Below are positions 27,676 to 38,896 of a DNA stretch of 64,000 bases, in pieces (within the stretch, counting starts at the first letter, position 1; the number at the start of each line of letters is the position of its first letter). The stretch comes from Pisolithus tinctorius (lineage: Eukaryota; Basidiomycota; Agaricomycetes; Boletales; Pisolithaceae). Position numbers and translations under genes: made by a program. Below the pieces are notes generated by a model that did no database searches, was not told the origin of the DNA, and was given only the letters and a program-made list of their open reading frames with translations. The DNA is taken from assembly GCA_024663395.1 (NCBI GenBank), contig JANFAH010000037.1:590202-654201 (forward strand), written 5' to 3'.

Positions 27676-29638
27676 ATGGCCACGTCTGCCCCCCCAGAGA
27701 TCATTGTCCCTGCTAAACCCTCCTCCCCGGAGGTGCTCGCTCGTCTCTTCCCCGGGCTCAAACCACCCCCGTCTGTGCTGGCTCCTACTCGCATCGCGAA
27801 CAACGGTCCCGATGCATTGGCTGCGTTACTCACCGCACTCAGAGACAACCACGAAAGGAGCCACGTATTCTTCAACCGGTTCAGTTTCCACAAGTATGTC
27901 CTCCCCTCTCATGCCCGCGTTTCGACCTGACTTCCCTCTGCGATCAGCCATTCCACTCATCACTTGCTCGCCATCTACGCACTTGGGGCACCAGGCCCCG
28001 GTGATTACCGCTGCCTATGAGCTTACTCATCTTGACCATCAGCGAATTGCATTCGTTGCACCCGAAAACGTGGTGATCACCGACGAGAATTTCACTGATT
28101 ATCTCGGAAATGACCAGTACGTCCTTGCCTCTCAGATCCCCCCAGATCAGTCAACCCATCTCCCATCCTAGGAATTACAATGCGTATCTCGATTACTTCC
28201 ACCGTATCGTCCTCCAACCTGGCGCAAACCATCCCTGATATCATAGAAAAATATATCTTCTCTGATTACTACAACATTAGGACGCCAAAGGAGGGCACTC
28301 AACAGCCAGAAATGTTAAACAGGTTCTTGGAAATTCTTTTACACCCCATCATTCACGTCGGATATGGTGCCGAGTTTTGGCCTCCTAGGCATGATCGCGG
28401 AAGGTAGGGAACTAATTCGTTCCACCGCTACATCCGTTCACCCGCCTGTTTGCAGGTCTGGCCTGGACTGCCGTCCATCCTGCGGGCGCGACGACGCTCA
28501 TCTCACGCCTTCTGTTTACTCCCGAGCGTACCACTCCACTCACAGGAGTTAGAGAAACAAGGTATGTGGGGTACAGATTAGCGCTTGGTCTCACTAACTT
28601 CCAACTCAGAGCCTGAATGGATGCCCAAGTCTGGCACACGCCTTAGAGCGTTGAATATCTTGTCACTCATGCTCCGAGATACGCGCTTCTTCGGTTCGAG
28701 AGTTCTCGACAAGCACGAGTTTGCTGCCATGCTCGAGTCACATGGCGAAATCTTTAACAAGTACGCCGAAATGTGGGATTGCAACATCGAGAACCAAGAA
28801 GACTTGGAAAAGTACCTAGAGGAGATCATCTTCGCCGACATGCTCATGTACGGCGTCGGAAGCTGGGATGGCGACGATGCCGAATATCGTGCCGACTTCT
28901 TCACGTGTGTATATCCCATGCGATATGGCCGGATCTGATCATTTCTGATGGGCTGATTATCTGTATAGCGGCCATATCGTCACATCTGCTCTCTTTTTGC
29001 CGTCCCTTTGTGCCCATATATCGCGTCGGTCTCAGACATTGCTGCTTCGTGCCCACTTCTTGACAAGCATCACGTGGTGGGTGGTCCGTGGGAGATCCCC
29101 CTTCCCGGTGAAAGAATTTACCGCCACCCCGCTTCCGCCGTTCCCAAATTCCCCGTCTGCAAAGCACTCAACGACTCTTCCGGGTCCCCAGCCCGCTGCT
29201 GCATCTGACGCTCTTCCGTCTCCCAACTCTCCGTACGCGTTAGTCCCCAATCCGTGGTATCCAATCCTCGCAAATGCGATCGTCCATCCAAACGAGCACT
29301 TGTGCAAATTCCAACGTGCACTCGCGCATTTTGCGACACTGTACGGTCACCGGCAAGCCGGCTTTGTGATGGAGTCGTTGTCTAAGGATGGGGTGGATGT
29401 GGATCCCAACTACGCCTACCTGGACGGCTCGGTGTTCTTACGAGTTGCGTGGCTCACGAGTGCAGCGTTGGGTTGGGTAGTCCAGGGTGAGGCTAACACT
29501 GGGATTTGGAACTATCAGGAGTTTGAGCAGAAGGCGTATGACGATTTGGCAATGTTGGAAAGCACAAGGGGAAGGCCTAGTGCCCGACTACTGAAATGGA
29601 TATCATTGCGGTACTGCGCCCTCTTACAAATGAAATAG
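27676..29638 (+). pseudogene. Questin-oxidase-like protein, copy 1 (frameshifted)
   Basis: Resembles the questin oxidase-like family (PF14027, DUF4243), whose characterised members carry out Baeyer-Villiger-type ring opening in fungal aromatic polyketide pathways. Seen in order: MATSAPPEIIVPAKP, ALRDNHERSHVFFNRFSFH, intron, HSTHHLLAIYALGAPG, VITAAYELTHLDHQR, NYNAYLDYFHRIVLQPGA, IPDIIEKYIFSDYYNIR, LEILLHPIIHVGYGAEF, LAWTAVHPAGATTLISRLLF, the Asp/Glu-rich block 28585-28900, and HPNEHLCKFQRALAHFATLY. Single-base indels break the frame near 28002 (CCCC run), 28232 and 28377 (TTTT run). Two fall in homopolymers, so assembly error is possible, but decayed relatives nearby favour a true pseudogene. 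Histidines of the HHLL and HPxIH motifs remain. Confidence 0.7.
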
Positions 29639-29769
29639 ATCGTTTGACTTAATCAGCTGACGTCACGAATAATGGGCGTACATAAGGATGGTTGCATATG
29701 CTCAGTTGAGGGGCCAGCAGGCTTCCAATTCCCATCTTTTCCCCGCACTGTTGATCTGTGCTGATAACC

Positions 29770-31591
29770 ATGGCTGAGGTTTCCCCGAGCTTGATCAGAC
29801 TGCTGATTACCCGTTTCATCGCAAAGCCTGAGATCCCCGTCGTCGTACCGCCTACTAGTGCACATGGCATCAGTCCGTACTCGGCCGAGGCTGCTGCTAC
29901 CATCCAAGTCCCTCCCAAGCCACCTTACATGGAGCAGCTTTTCTATGTCCCAAAGCCTCCTCTGTCTGCGATAAGCCCTCAGAGATTTCCAGGGGCTGAT
30001 CCTGAATCGACAGATGCTCTCATCCGAACGTTGTCCCACAACCACGTTGCCTTGGCATATCTTCTTCAATTACAAAGGATTCCACAAGTGCGCTCAGGTG
30101 CTTTAGTTTTCATGTTAGAATTGACAGGCTTTGTATTAGTCATGCCCCGCATCACCTGCTTTCTATCTGGGCGATGGGCGCTAGTGGTCCAGTCATAGAT
30201 GCGCATATGCGACGCACTGTGTGTACCAGCGGCCTGCATTCGAATCGCCTGGACACGTCACACACGATAATGTCCACAAGCATCTCGACGGATGAACGGT
30301 ACGTAGTTCCTCCTTTTTGTCCTACCCGCACACTAGCCCGGCATCTTTAACTAATCGCGGACTTATTACATAGTTATTACTCGGCCTATCTCAAGTTTTT
30401 CTCAGCTGAGGTCCTCAAGCGCGGCCTTCCAGAGTGTTTGGAAGAATATGTATTCTCTCCTGCTGCTAATTTTACTCGTGATGGTGGCGAACAACCCGCA
30501 ATGCTGTCCCGATTCGTCATGGGCGCCATTCCACCCTTTCATACATACCGGTTTTGGAGGCAGAGTTTGGCCTGGCGGGTGTCAGCGCAGAAGGTATTAG
30601 TGTCCGTCTTTAATATCGTCATGCTGATTCACTGTGCGAGAATATAGGGTTGGCAATGACTGCTGTACACCCTTCCAACTTAGACTTAATCGACAGAGCT
30701 GGTTCCCGGACGTCCGTCTCCGAACCTAATATCAAAGGTGGTACGCGGAGCGCATTGACGATTTTATCTCTCATCGCATGTGATCCTCGTTTTTCCAACG
30801 TCAACCAATCGAAGGTGGCCTCCTTGCAGGGGGCCTCAAGAGATACGGCAAGGCCATCCGCGAATACGTGGAAATGTGGAAGTTCGATATATCTTCCGAA
30901 GTCGGTCTAGCCGACGCGATCGAGGAGCTCTCTGGGTGAACACCTTGATCTACGGGGTCGGTGGTCACGTCTCGAACCAACGCTTCAAGGCGGATTTCTT
31001 CCTCATGCATCTTTTGACGTCGTCACTCTTTCTTCCGAGCTTAGTTGCGAATATTCCCAAGTATTCGTCTCGCAGGCTCTTTCTCCTCACGTACTTCATC
31101 ACGTCCCTCGTATTCTATGTCGCTCGCGGTCGCCCAAAGCTAGAACGTCCGAGCATTCTACGAAGGGACGCAACATCTGCTACATAAAGTCCCTGGAGTG
31201 CATACATCTCCTGCCCCAGGCACCCTAACCGGACCCCATCGTCAGATTTAGCACAAACGCCTAACACGTGGCATTCCTCTCATCCAAACTGTGCTTGTTC
31301 ACACCCAACGAGCACCTGTGCAAGGCGCAACGTGCCTTGGCACATTATTCTGCCCTGTATCGGCACCCGCAGGAAGGTGAACTATCTGGGCTGGTGGAAG
31401 GTCGGAGTTTGAGTGCTGCGCAGCTGGCTAGGGAGGACGAGGCGGAGGAGAAGGTAGGGCTGAAAGAGCTGGATGGAACTGTGTTCTTGCGTATTGCAAT
31501 GTTGACGCAGAATAGGCTGGGATGGATGCGCGAGGGCGAGCATGAAGACCGCTGGGATTTTGATGGGTTCTATGCAGAAGAGAGTGCGTGA
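29770..31591 (+). pseudogene. Questin-oxidase-like protein, copy 2 (decayed paralog)
   Basis: A diverged paralog of copy 1 lying 130 bp downstream. It starts at MAEVSPSLIRLLITRF (29770) and carries LRTLSHNHVALAYLLQLQR-type sequence (29950-30080), then SHHLLSIWAMGASGPVIDAH near 30145-30200, YYSAYLKFFSAEVLKRGLPE, LEEYVFSPAANFTRDGGEQP, LAMTAVHPSNLDLID, NTLIYGVGG, FKADFFLMHLLTSSLFLPS and a C-terminal HPNEHLC-type block (31310-31590). Frame changes occur near 30540-30580 (ahead of HTGFGG), near 30790-30830 and near 30935 (ELSG then stop). The divergence from copy 1 is much larger than between the two sulfhydrylase copies, so this is an older duplication. Confidence 0.65.
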
Positions 31592-31599
31592 AAGGTGGT

Positions 31600-32394
31600 A
31601 GGTGGAACGCCGAATGTACTTTAGTAAGTGATTGCCAAGAGGTGATTGCAGGCGTATTTCCACATGTTCGCTCAAACCTCTGTCTCTGAAAATGTACTAC
31701 CAAAGAGACTGCGATGTAAATTTCCTTCTACTGGTTCCTATATGTGAAAGACAGCAATAGTGCAATGCAAAAGGTCAAATAGAATGAATGGAATGATGAC
31801 TAATATTACAGTTTGATGTGCTGCAACTATTGTGACAATCCCCTCATCCACATGCTTTAAACAGCTTCCCTTGCTCAACTGCCCTGACATGTTGCATGAC
31901 ATCATGTGACACACTGGCAGCATCTTTTTGTCAGTGTTGTTTCACTTCAGTCACCCCCTTCAGGGGACCTGTTAGGTCATATGTCCTTATAGATGTATGA
32001 TGTGTCCACCTAATAGGTGGTTGACCACCCAGGTATTCCCAACCACTGCTGGAGATTTGCCAGGCCTTGGAGATTCTCCAGCAGATTGTCAGGGTTTCTG
32101 GGGTCCCAATGGAACTTCCCAGTGGAAAAATAGACCTAAGCCAAAGGTATCATTAGGGTTTTCCCAGGCTAAGTGGACCCATTCCTAGAGCATTGTGGGG
32201 TTTCCCCATGCTAAATAGGACTTATTCCCTGTTGTATGTATTCTAACAGTAGCAATGCCAGGTATAGTGTGGTTGACAAAAAGATGTTTAGTGGATTTTC
32301 CATGGAAATGCTAGTGGATGGGCACATAATAGTGTAACACTGTATATGCAATGGCTTAGTACCAACTTGTGCTTTAAAAAATGTATCAGTAATA
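31600..32394. other. CpG-poor, degenerate island
   Basis: Almost every CpG is missing from about 31740 to 32400, while TpG and CpA are common, unlike neighbouring gene sequence. No coding frame is supported. Short imperfect repeats of the type ccaggccttggagattctccag occur at 32040-32110. A 43-nt stretch at 32271-32313 matches the minus-strand synthetase relic region at 25886-25928 with mainly transition differences. The pattern is that expected for methylated repeat DNA decaying by deamination. Confidence 0.55.
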
Positions 32395-34677
32395 TCAAGG
32401 TAGATGGTGCTGCTGCAAATCAGTAATCATGTAATTCATCACATCACCAACAACTACTGCTATCACGTGCAATAGCCAGCCATGGTAGCAAGTGCCTCCC
32501 TCACTGCAGTCCATACTCGGTCGGAGCATAGGGATAGGATCCCAACACTGATTCAGGATCTCCCAGAACTCCTCCTTCTGTTTCTCAGTGAACACGATCT
32601 TGCATGTCGTCGGTGCACCCCTGGATGGTTTGAACGCCTCGCATTATGTCAACGGTCACAGCGGGTCGTTCCACCGGTGAGCATATGGCGGGTGTCCTGT
32701 CGCCACCTAGGACATACGTACATATATGATGCCCTCTTGCTATCAAACAAAAAAGGACGGACCTCCAGACATACGCATCCAAAGGAGTAGACGTCGCTTT
32801 CAGTTGTGATTTGCGGAACCTCATCGTCGACGAGTGCAATAAACAGTCAGGCGCCATCCAACGCGTTGAACCACGGTGCCCAGACGACCTTAGCTTTCGC
32901 AGCTTGCAAACTGGACTCCATAAGTGACAGCTCCTCAATGACCGTGGAAAGTCCAAAGTCTGTGATGACGGCGGTACCGCATCACTGATGAGAATGTTTG
33001 TCTAAAACAAGTTTAATGTCTTGACCAGAGAAACGCAAGATGGATGATCGCATACCCCTCTTAGGTCGCCATGCACGACGACAGGCTTCATATTGTGCAG
33101 GTAGCTCGCTCCTGAGGCAACTTGCAACAACTTATTTGTTTTGTTGAGAATGGCAGGAGTCCATTAGATACTAAAATTCACGTACCAATGCCAGCCTATC
33201 TGGTTGCACGTCCTCTCTTTCAAGATAGTGCATAATAGTGCCATTTTTGCACCAAGGGGACACCATTGCCATTGAGGTTGCAGACTGAATGACGCCGTAG
33301 AGAGGGGCGATGTTGGGGTGCTGCAAACGATACCATGCGATCACCTCGGCTTTTAGGCGCTAACGAATCATGAGAAACACAACGAATATCGCGGCAGTTA
33401 TGAAGTTACCTGAGGAATTTCTCCCGTACATCCTGGGCAACGCCATAGCATTGACGGAGGAACTTGAGGGCCACCTGTTGAACCGAAGCCTCATTGTCAA
33501 TGACATCACCACCAAATTGGATTCGGTTAGAACAGTACACACCACCCTGGATTCTCCTGCTGAATTGGTCCACACACCTTTCCATACATCTGCAAAACCA
33601 CCGTGGAACGCGGGATGCTGGCCGACTTTGGTGACCTCATCAGTCAAGTCTACTAGCACCACACTACCCTTGATGAGTAACGTCTTAGTGACCGTTTCGA
33701 GAGTCGCTTTCTGCCGCGCGCGCTGTTTAAGGCGGGAGTAATCAAGATGCTCTGGTATCCAACGAAACACGTCGTAGCTGGATATGGCTTGCACAACGGA
33801 GGTAAGTGAAGAGAAGTACAGGATGGATGGATGAGTTTGGAGGAGTGAAGCATTACGCAGGTGGACATCGAAGCAGATTCAAGGTCGACATCGATACACC
33901 TTGGCTCTCCGTCGTTACCATTGGGGATAGACGGAACAGGTGCATCTTCCGCATCCTGTGTTCCCAAGATATATAAACAAATGGTAGGCATGACTGGAAA
34001 CAGCAGGTGGCAGGATGACCTGAGATACATGCGTGAAATCATTTGCAAATATAAAAACCGCAAGACACCTACATGTCCCTACTGAAATCTTCGTCGAGGG
34101 TCGCAAAGCAAGTCTCAGGCAACACATATTGACAACCCTCTGCAGCGACCCCGACACAGATGTCTGCCCGACGAAAGTTCCAACAATTCAAGTCTTGAAA
34201 GCGAGAAAGCCTGCGTTTGTCAAGTAATTCATGGTGTAGAAAGGAGTGATAACTGCTGAGGAGGGCACGCCTACGGACCCGATGCCAAGCGTGACAAGCA
34301 TTCACAGTGGCACCATTTTCAGCCATGACGCGTCGAGTCAGGCTGTTGATTGTTGACTCGTATGATTTACTGTTGCGGTAGCGTAGGAAGACAAAATACC
34401 GAAGGAGCCGATCGCGAGCACGGTTTGAGATTGGTATTTCTTTTCTTTCGAGTGACCGAGTGCCATTTTGCAATGAACGAACTCTCAATATGAGGTCTGC
34501 GAGGATCCTTTCAACCTCATTCTCTAGCCGCATGAACGCTTGCTCTGCTGCACGTACGGCAGACTGACAGCCTTCATCTAATATGTCAGAAAGGAAGTCC
34601 TGAAACACGGTGATTGTTTGTGCCGGAACACGACGCGTTTCGGACAGAGTATTGTTAAAGACGTCGTAGATATGCAT
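32395..34677 (-). pseudogene. Protein kinase with N-terminal DUF4238-like region (decayed)
   Basis: Minus strand. 34677-34069 encodes about 200 residues (RARDRLLRYFVFLRYRNSKS, RADICVGVAAEGCQYVLPET, CFATLDEDF), then CHLLFPVMPTICLYILG near 34000; this order resembles DUF4238. A kinase domain follows: HPAFHGGFADVWKGVW (Gly-rich loop region), VALKFLRQCYGVAQD (VAxK lysine), RLKAEVIAWYRLQHPNIAPL, KNGTIMHYLEREDVQPDRL, LHNMKPVVVHGDLRG (catalytic loop), NILISD, ITDFGLSTVIEELS (DFG), GSTRWMAPD, TTESDVYSFGCVCLE and WEILNQCWDPIPMLRPSMD. The frame changes between NILISD and ITDFG (about 32985) and on both sides of GSTRWMAPD (about 32860-32890), with no intron to explain this. The catalytic motifs survive but the gene is not readable as a whole. 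Confidence 0.65.
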
Positions 34678-35627
34678 GCGATGGTCATCGAGGGTACGCC
34701 TAGACGAATCCGGATCACTGACATTAAGTTGAGAGAGATTCAGAATCAGATGCGGTGATATGAGTCAGAGGTTCAACAGCCGTACGCATCCGATAACCAG
34801 AACTTCCAGAAGAACTGGGGAATGTATGGATGAATATCGGTGGCGGGTTCGGTCTTACACGAGATAAGTCTAAGAGGGCAATGCCAGAGGCAACGCTGGT
34901 GGACATACCATGGAAATTCCGTCGGACGCCGGTGAATTTGCGATGACCTGGTGGAATACACCCCGACGTAGACAATGGCGGTGCCAACTGGGCAGTAGAC
35001 CAGCGACCTGGACGTGAGTTTGCTTTACTTAAGGACTTGTGGAGCCTTGGCATAGCCCCATTATGAAAGGAACACGCAGTGGAGCAGGCACTCTGTGGGA
35101 GGCTACACTCCACCCATTCCAGGGTAAAGGCAAATCCCCTCCGGATATTGTGTGATATCGGTCACCAATCCCATCACAGGCGAAGCAACCAAACTGATAT
35201 GAGAGAGGGTATGTTTTTAGCTTACGGGCATCCACCCACGTGACCGTGTCGGGTGACCCTAAACAGGGAGGAAATGAGTGCTCATCGCTCTCACATACTG
35301 TCCAGTACTGGACAGAAAAAGTGATTTGCTGATAAGAATGGAGGACACAGGCCTAGACTCCTAATTGGGAGTCCTCATACCAAGTCATTAGGCACAGTCC
35401 AGGATGACTGTCACGCACAACCACACGGCTGCAGGCCCAGTCGCGAGGAGAGATGCATGTGAATACAAGCAACCATAGTAGTACGAAGGGGTATCGAGAT
35501 GGTCACTAAAGAATATAAGTTATCTGAGAATACTAACACTACTGTTATGTACAATTCGGCTTGATGGGAAGGACTGTGACGAGAGGCGAATATGGAATGT
35601 GTACATGAGTGTCTGTATCTCTGAAAA
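34678..35627. other. Spacer, possible kinase 5' region
   Basis: The minus-strand frame 35113-34724 (129 codons) may include 5' exons of the kinase relic but has no recognisable motif. Bases 35240-35620 hold nothing I can support; they form the 3' flank of the TVP38-like gene. Confidence 0.4.
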
Positions 35628-37447
35628 TCACTCTCGATAGGATGGAGGGGAGCTGACACTAGAAGAACCTCCCTTGACAGGCCCGAAACTGTGTTGTGGT
35701 GAGGCGAAAGCATAGTTAGCGTCAGACGACATTCCTCGAGGTGGAGGAGAGGCAACAGGCGGGATGGCCGTAGCCTCAGTAGCTTCCTCCATTTCAAACG
35801 GATTCTTGAGCGGACCGATAGGTTCGGGATCCGGGAGGGTCTGCAGCGGATAGCTCTGTGGTTCTGAAGGGCCAGCTTGGAACTCCCACCCTACGCTGTC
35901 GGAGCTCTGTTGGCGGTGCCTTCCAGTCGGGGTTGCACTTTCACCACGCAGCGCCGTGAGGCTGGAGTCTAAGCCTTCGTTGACTCGACGAGGCTGAGGA
36001 GCATAAACGTGGGGTTCAGTCGTCGTGTACCCCACAGCACGACCCTGCTTATCCCACTTCTGGTGAGGGGGGTCGTACGGGGTATCCGATGTGGCAAGTG
36101 AGAGATCCGAACGGGCGGGGTTGAATATGGCCTCATCAAACGTCCCGGTAGCATCGACGTTTTGATAGATACCGTCGCTTCCGCCCAAGTTGGTTTGGCT
36201 GTAGCGAGAGAAGGTCATATGAAGTGATAGTGGTGTGGTGAAAGACACCTACCGGGCCTTTCGACGTTCGTAGATAACGTCAGGTTTGACTCTGTTCACT
36301 TCCTTCCGAATATACCACATCGCTGCCACAGTTACTACGGTGGTGATAGCGGCCACGACATAACTGAGTATCTTGTCACGGGTAGTGGTTGAACCTGTCG
36401 ACCCCAATCGACGTCAGCGAGCGCACGCCCTAGGGTAATTACCATTACCGTTTGCGTCGTCCTCCAGAAGGGTTCCAATATAAACCGTTATGAATTGCTT
36501 CGGCATGGAGAGAATAGCAGCTGCAATGAAGACGAGTATGTTCATGCCACACACAGCGAAGATGGCGGTCGTAACTAATGCAAGAATCACATCACGGAAG
36601 AAGCGAGTCCGCGCAACGGAATGCTTACAATGACCCGGCACAGCACTGTATCTTACAATGAGAGCTATCTTGAATCCGCCTTCTCGAACTAGCTTCGAAA
36701 GGCATGCATATTGGATGTTGGTCTTTTCCTTTTTGTCGGCGTATGATTTCAAGAAATATTTGAAGGTGCTGTAAGAGATCAATGGGAAGTAGAGCACAGG
36801 ACGAAACCGAGCTCACTAGAAGTTACCGATTTCGCCGAGTAAAGTTCCTGCTGCAGTAATTGCAAATCCAACCCAGACTCCCCAAACGAGTCCAACCACG
36901 ATGGCCAGTATCTCGTGTCCAAACAGCTGTATCCACGAGTCAGAGCAGTTGTTGGGCAGACAGGAACGAACATCGAACCGGAGGGAAGGATATGACAAAA
37001 AATATAGCGATAGGGATCAACCAGCCAAAGGACAAGCTATGAAAGGGGGAGATGAGATGTGTTCTATGATTCCCGACGGGGCGTCGTCACGCCTGCGCTC
37101 ACTTATGCATCCAGTTGGCTGCGGGTTGTATCGCATGCACAATTTGCTTGTCGTAGATATATATGAGAAGAGCGACGACGATAACGACGATTGCGACTAC
37201 ATAGTAAACTGGGCGCCATAAATATCAGCAAGCGCTGGGCTGAACGATGCCCGGTGAATGAACACACTGAAGTATTGTTTCGAGAATATTTTCTCCTTGT
37301 TCAAGATGCGTCTGATATCAAACATGGCAGTCTGGTTGAGTGCCGCAATCTCGCTCGGAGACGGGCTCGGCGTCCTTGAGGCGCCTCTGGCATCCTGGCC
37401 AAATGTGGGCTATAGGGCTGGTATGGGTCGTGTCCGTAGGGCGGCAT
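35628..37447 (-). CDS. TVP38/TMEM64-like (SNARE-associated Golgi, DedA-type) membrane protein
   Basis: Multi-spanning Golgi/endomembrane protein of the VTT (PF09335) superfamily. Minus strand: N-terminal TM YYVVAIVVIVVALLIYIY, then QIVHAIQPAANWMHK, intron, GWLIPIAIFFVISFPP, intron, LFGHEILAIVVGLVWGVWVG, FAITAAGTLLGEIGNF, KLVREGGFKIALIVRYSAVP, intron, FTTAIFAVCGMNILVFIAAA and MPKQFITVYIG. A last TM (ILSYVVAAITTVVTVAAMWY) is followed by a long Pro/Ser-rich cytoplasmic tail ending PPSYRE at 35628. The core exons join cleanly with GT-AG introns. The N-terminus is uncertain: MPPYGHDPYQPYSPHLARMP starts at 37447 but changes frame before RTPSPSPSEIAALNQTAM, so the start may be the internal MFDIRRILNKEK (about 37323) or an indel may be present. 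Confidence 0.85.
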
Positions 37448-38004
37448 GTCGAGGAAACGGGTTGACAATGAGGCTGGTCGTGAGGGTAGAGATCAAGGAA
37501 AGTGGGACAGCTGTGACTTGTCCAGTCCGGGAATTTGTCGCCGCTGGCAGTCGAATTTCACGGTTTCAGTTGGGCTTGGCCCTGCGTGCGTCTCGACAAC
37601 TGTGGAGTTGTTGTTCAACGAGGCAGTTCGCCACTGCCGCTTGTCACCGCAATCGCATGTCATTAAGGCAGCCACTATCGACTGAGCTCGTCGCGATTTT
37701 ACACTGCTCTGCCCATTCTACACCGGCAACAAAGTATGTACCCTACGGTGTATTGTACTGCGGGAACGACTGTGGGAATGCCAAGTAAGTTGGAGCTTGA
37801 CCCTCTGTCTCTTCCACGATTGGAATCCACGCAACTTCCAAGGAGGACAAAATCATCGTCCATATATTTTGTGTACTGAGAGCTACGTGAAACAACAGTG
37901 TCATCCGTCAGCACAACGGGTAGTAAAGCGGGCGTGAGGTTTCCCGACAGTCACTTCGGCAGCTGGACTCCCAAGCGACATCCAACCAAGGTCGTAATCA
38001 ACAT

Positions 38005-38562
38005 CTACTCTCTGGGGGCACCTCGACCGGCATCTGCAAACTGTGGCCTGAACTCGCTGGGCGCACCACCCTCCTTCCTCCGGTAATCTTCCCTATCACC
38101 ACGAGGGGCGCGGTATGCACCACCCTCGCCACCTTGGCGCACAACGGCAGGACGGGGAGGACGGACAGCCCGCTTGTGGGTAGCAGGAACAATCTCATCT
38201 GGGAGATGTAGCCTGTAAGGAAGATTGAAGATTTTTCACGATTCTCTTCGGATGACTACAACGGACGTACCATGCACGGAGATAGTCGACACCTTCTGGA
38301 GTGAGGACGTAGTAGTAGTATTGCCACGAGAACTGAGTCTTGACCAATCCCTTGGAGGTCAAGCTTTGCATAGCCTTGATTACCTCGAGGTTAGGAACAT
38401 CAAGGTCTTCGTGCTTGGGCGCATTGTAATCCTTCTTGGCCACAAGGACACCCTCTGCGTCATACATATCAGAGCGGGGATCGCGGGCGGTCGCCGTACC
38501 ATATACACACCCTTGAAGAGGTTTTCGTAGATAGCGCGCCTGTTCTTCTTTGAAATGATCAT
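38005..38562 (-). CDS. RPS10: 40S ribosomal protein eS10
   Basis: Cytosolic small-subunit protein of the beak region. Three coding exons on the minus strand: [17 protein letters not shown], intron, [20 protein letters not shown] / [20 protein letters not shown] / [20 protein letters not shown], intron, [20 protein letters not shown] and the Gly/Arg-rich tail [16 protein letters not shown] ... [11 protein letters not shown], ending at TAG 38007-38005. It has the usual length of about 150 aa and the winged-helix core is intact. The start ATG is 38562-38560. Introns are short (about 52-58 nt). It is transcribed divergently from the dsRBM gene that starts at 38897. This is one of the most secure genes in the window. 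Confidence 0.95.
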
Positions 38563-38896
38563 GCTGGGCAAGTTGTTACTGTGTTACTTGAGATGCTTTG
38601 GTAGGAGTCAGCATCGTCCGGGGAGACAAGCCATCCAGCGTCTGCGACGCCTCCACACACAAGAGCGTATCGAGATCTGCAGATATGGCCAAAAGGCTGA
38701 CTTACAGCACAACGATAGTCTTGATATCTTGAATGCTTGACGTCGTGCCGGACAGCGAGCTCGAGGGTATCCGTGATAGGCTGCCTTGGGCGGATGCACA
38801 TCGGCAAACTCCGAAGCCAACGGCATCAACCGGTTGGGGTGTGGCTGTGCACCGCACTTGGAACTGCGGCACTGACCCGCGTTACACAGGCTCGCT

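Noticed and set aside
36860..37788. Plus-strand frames of 106 and 176 codons
   Set aside because: They lie opposite TVP38-like exons and the eS10 3' flank and carry no family features.
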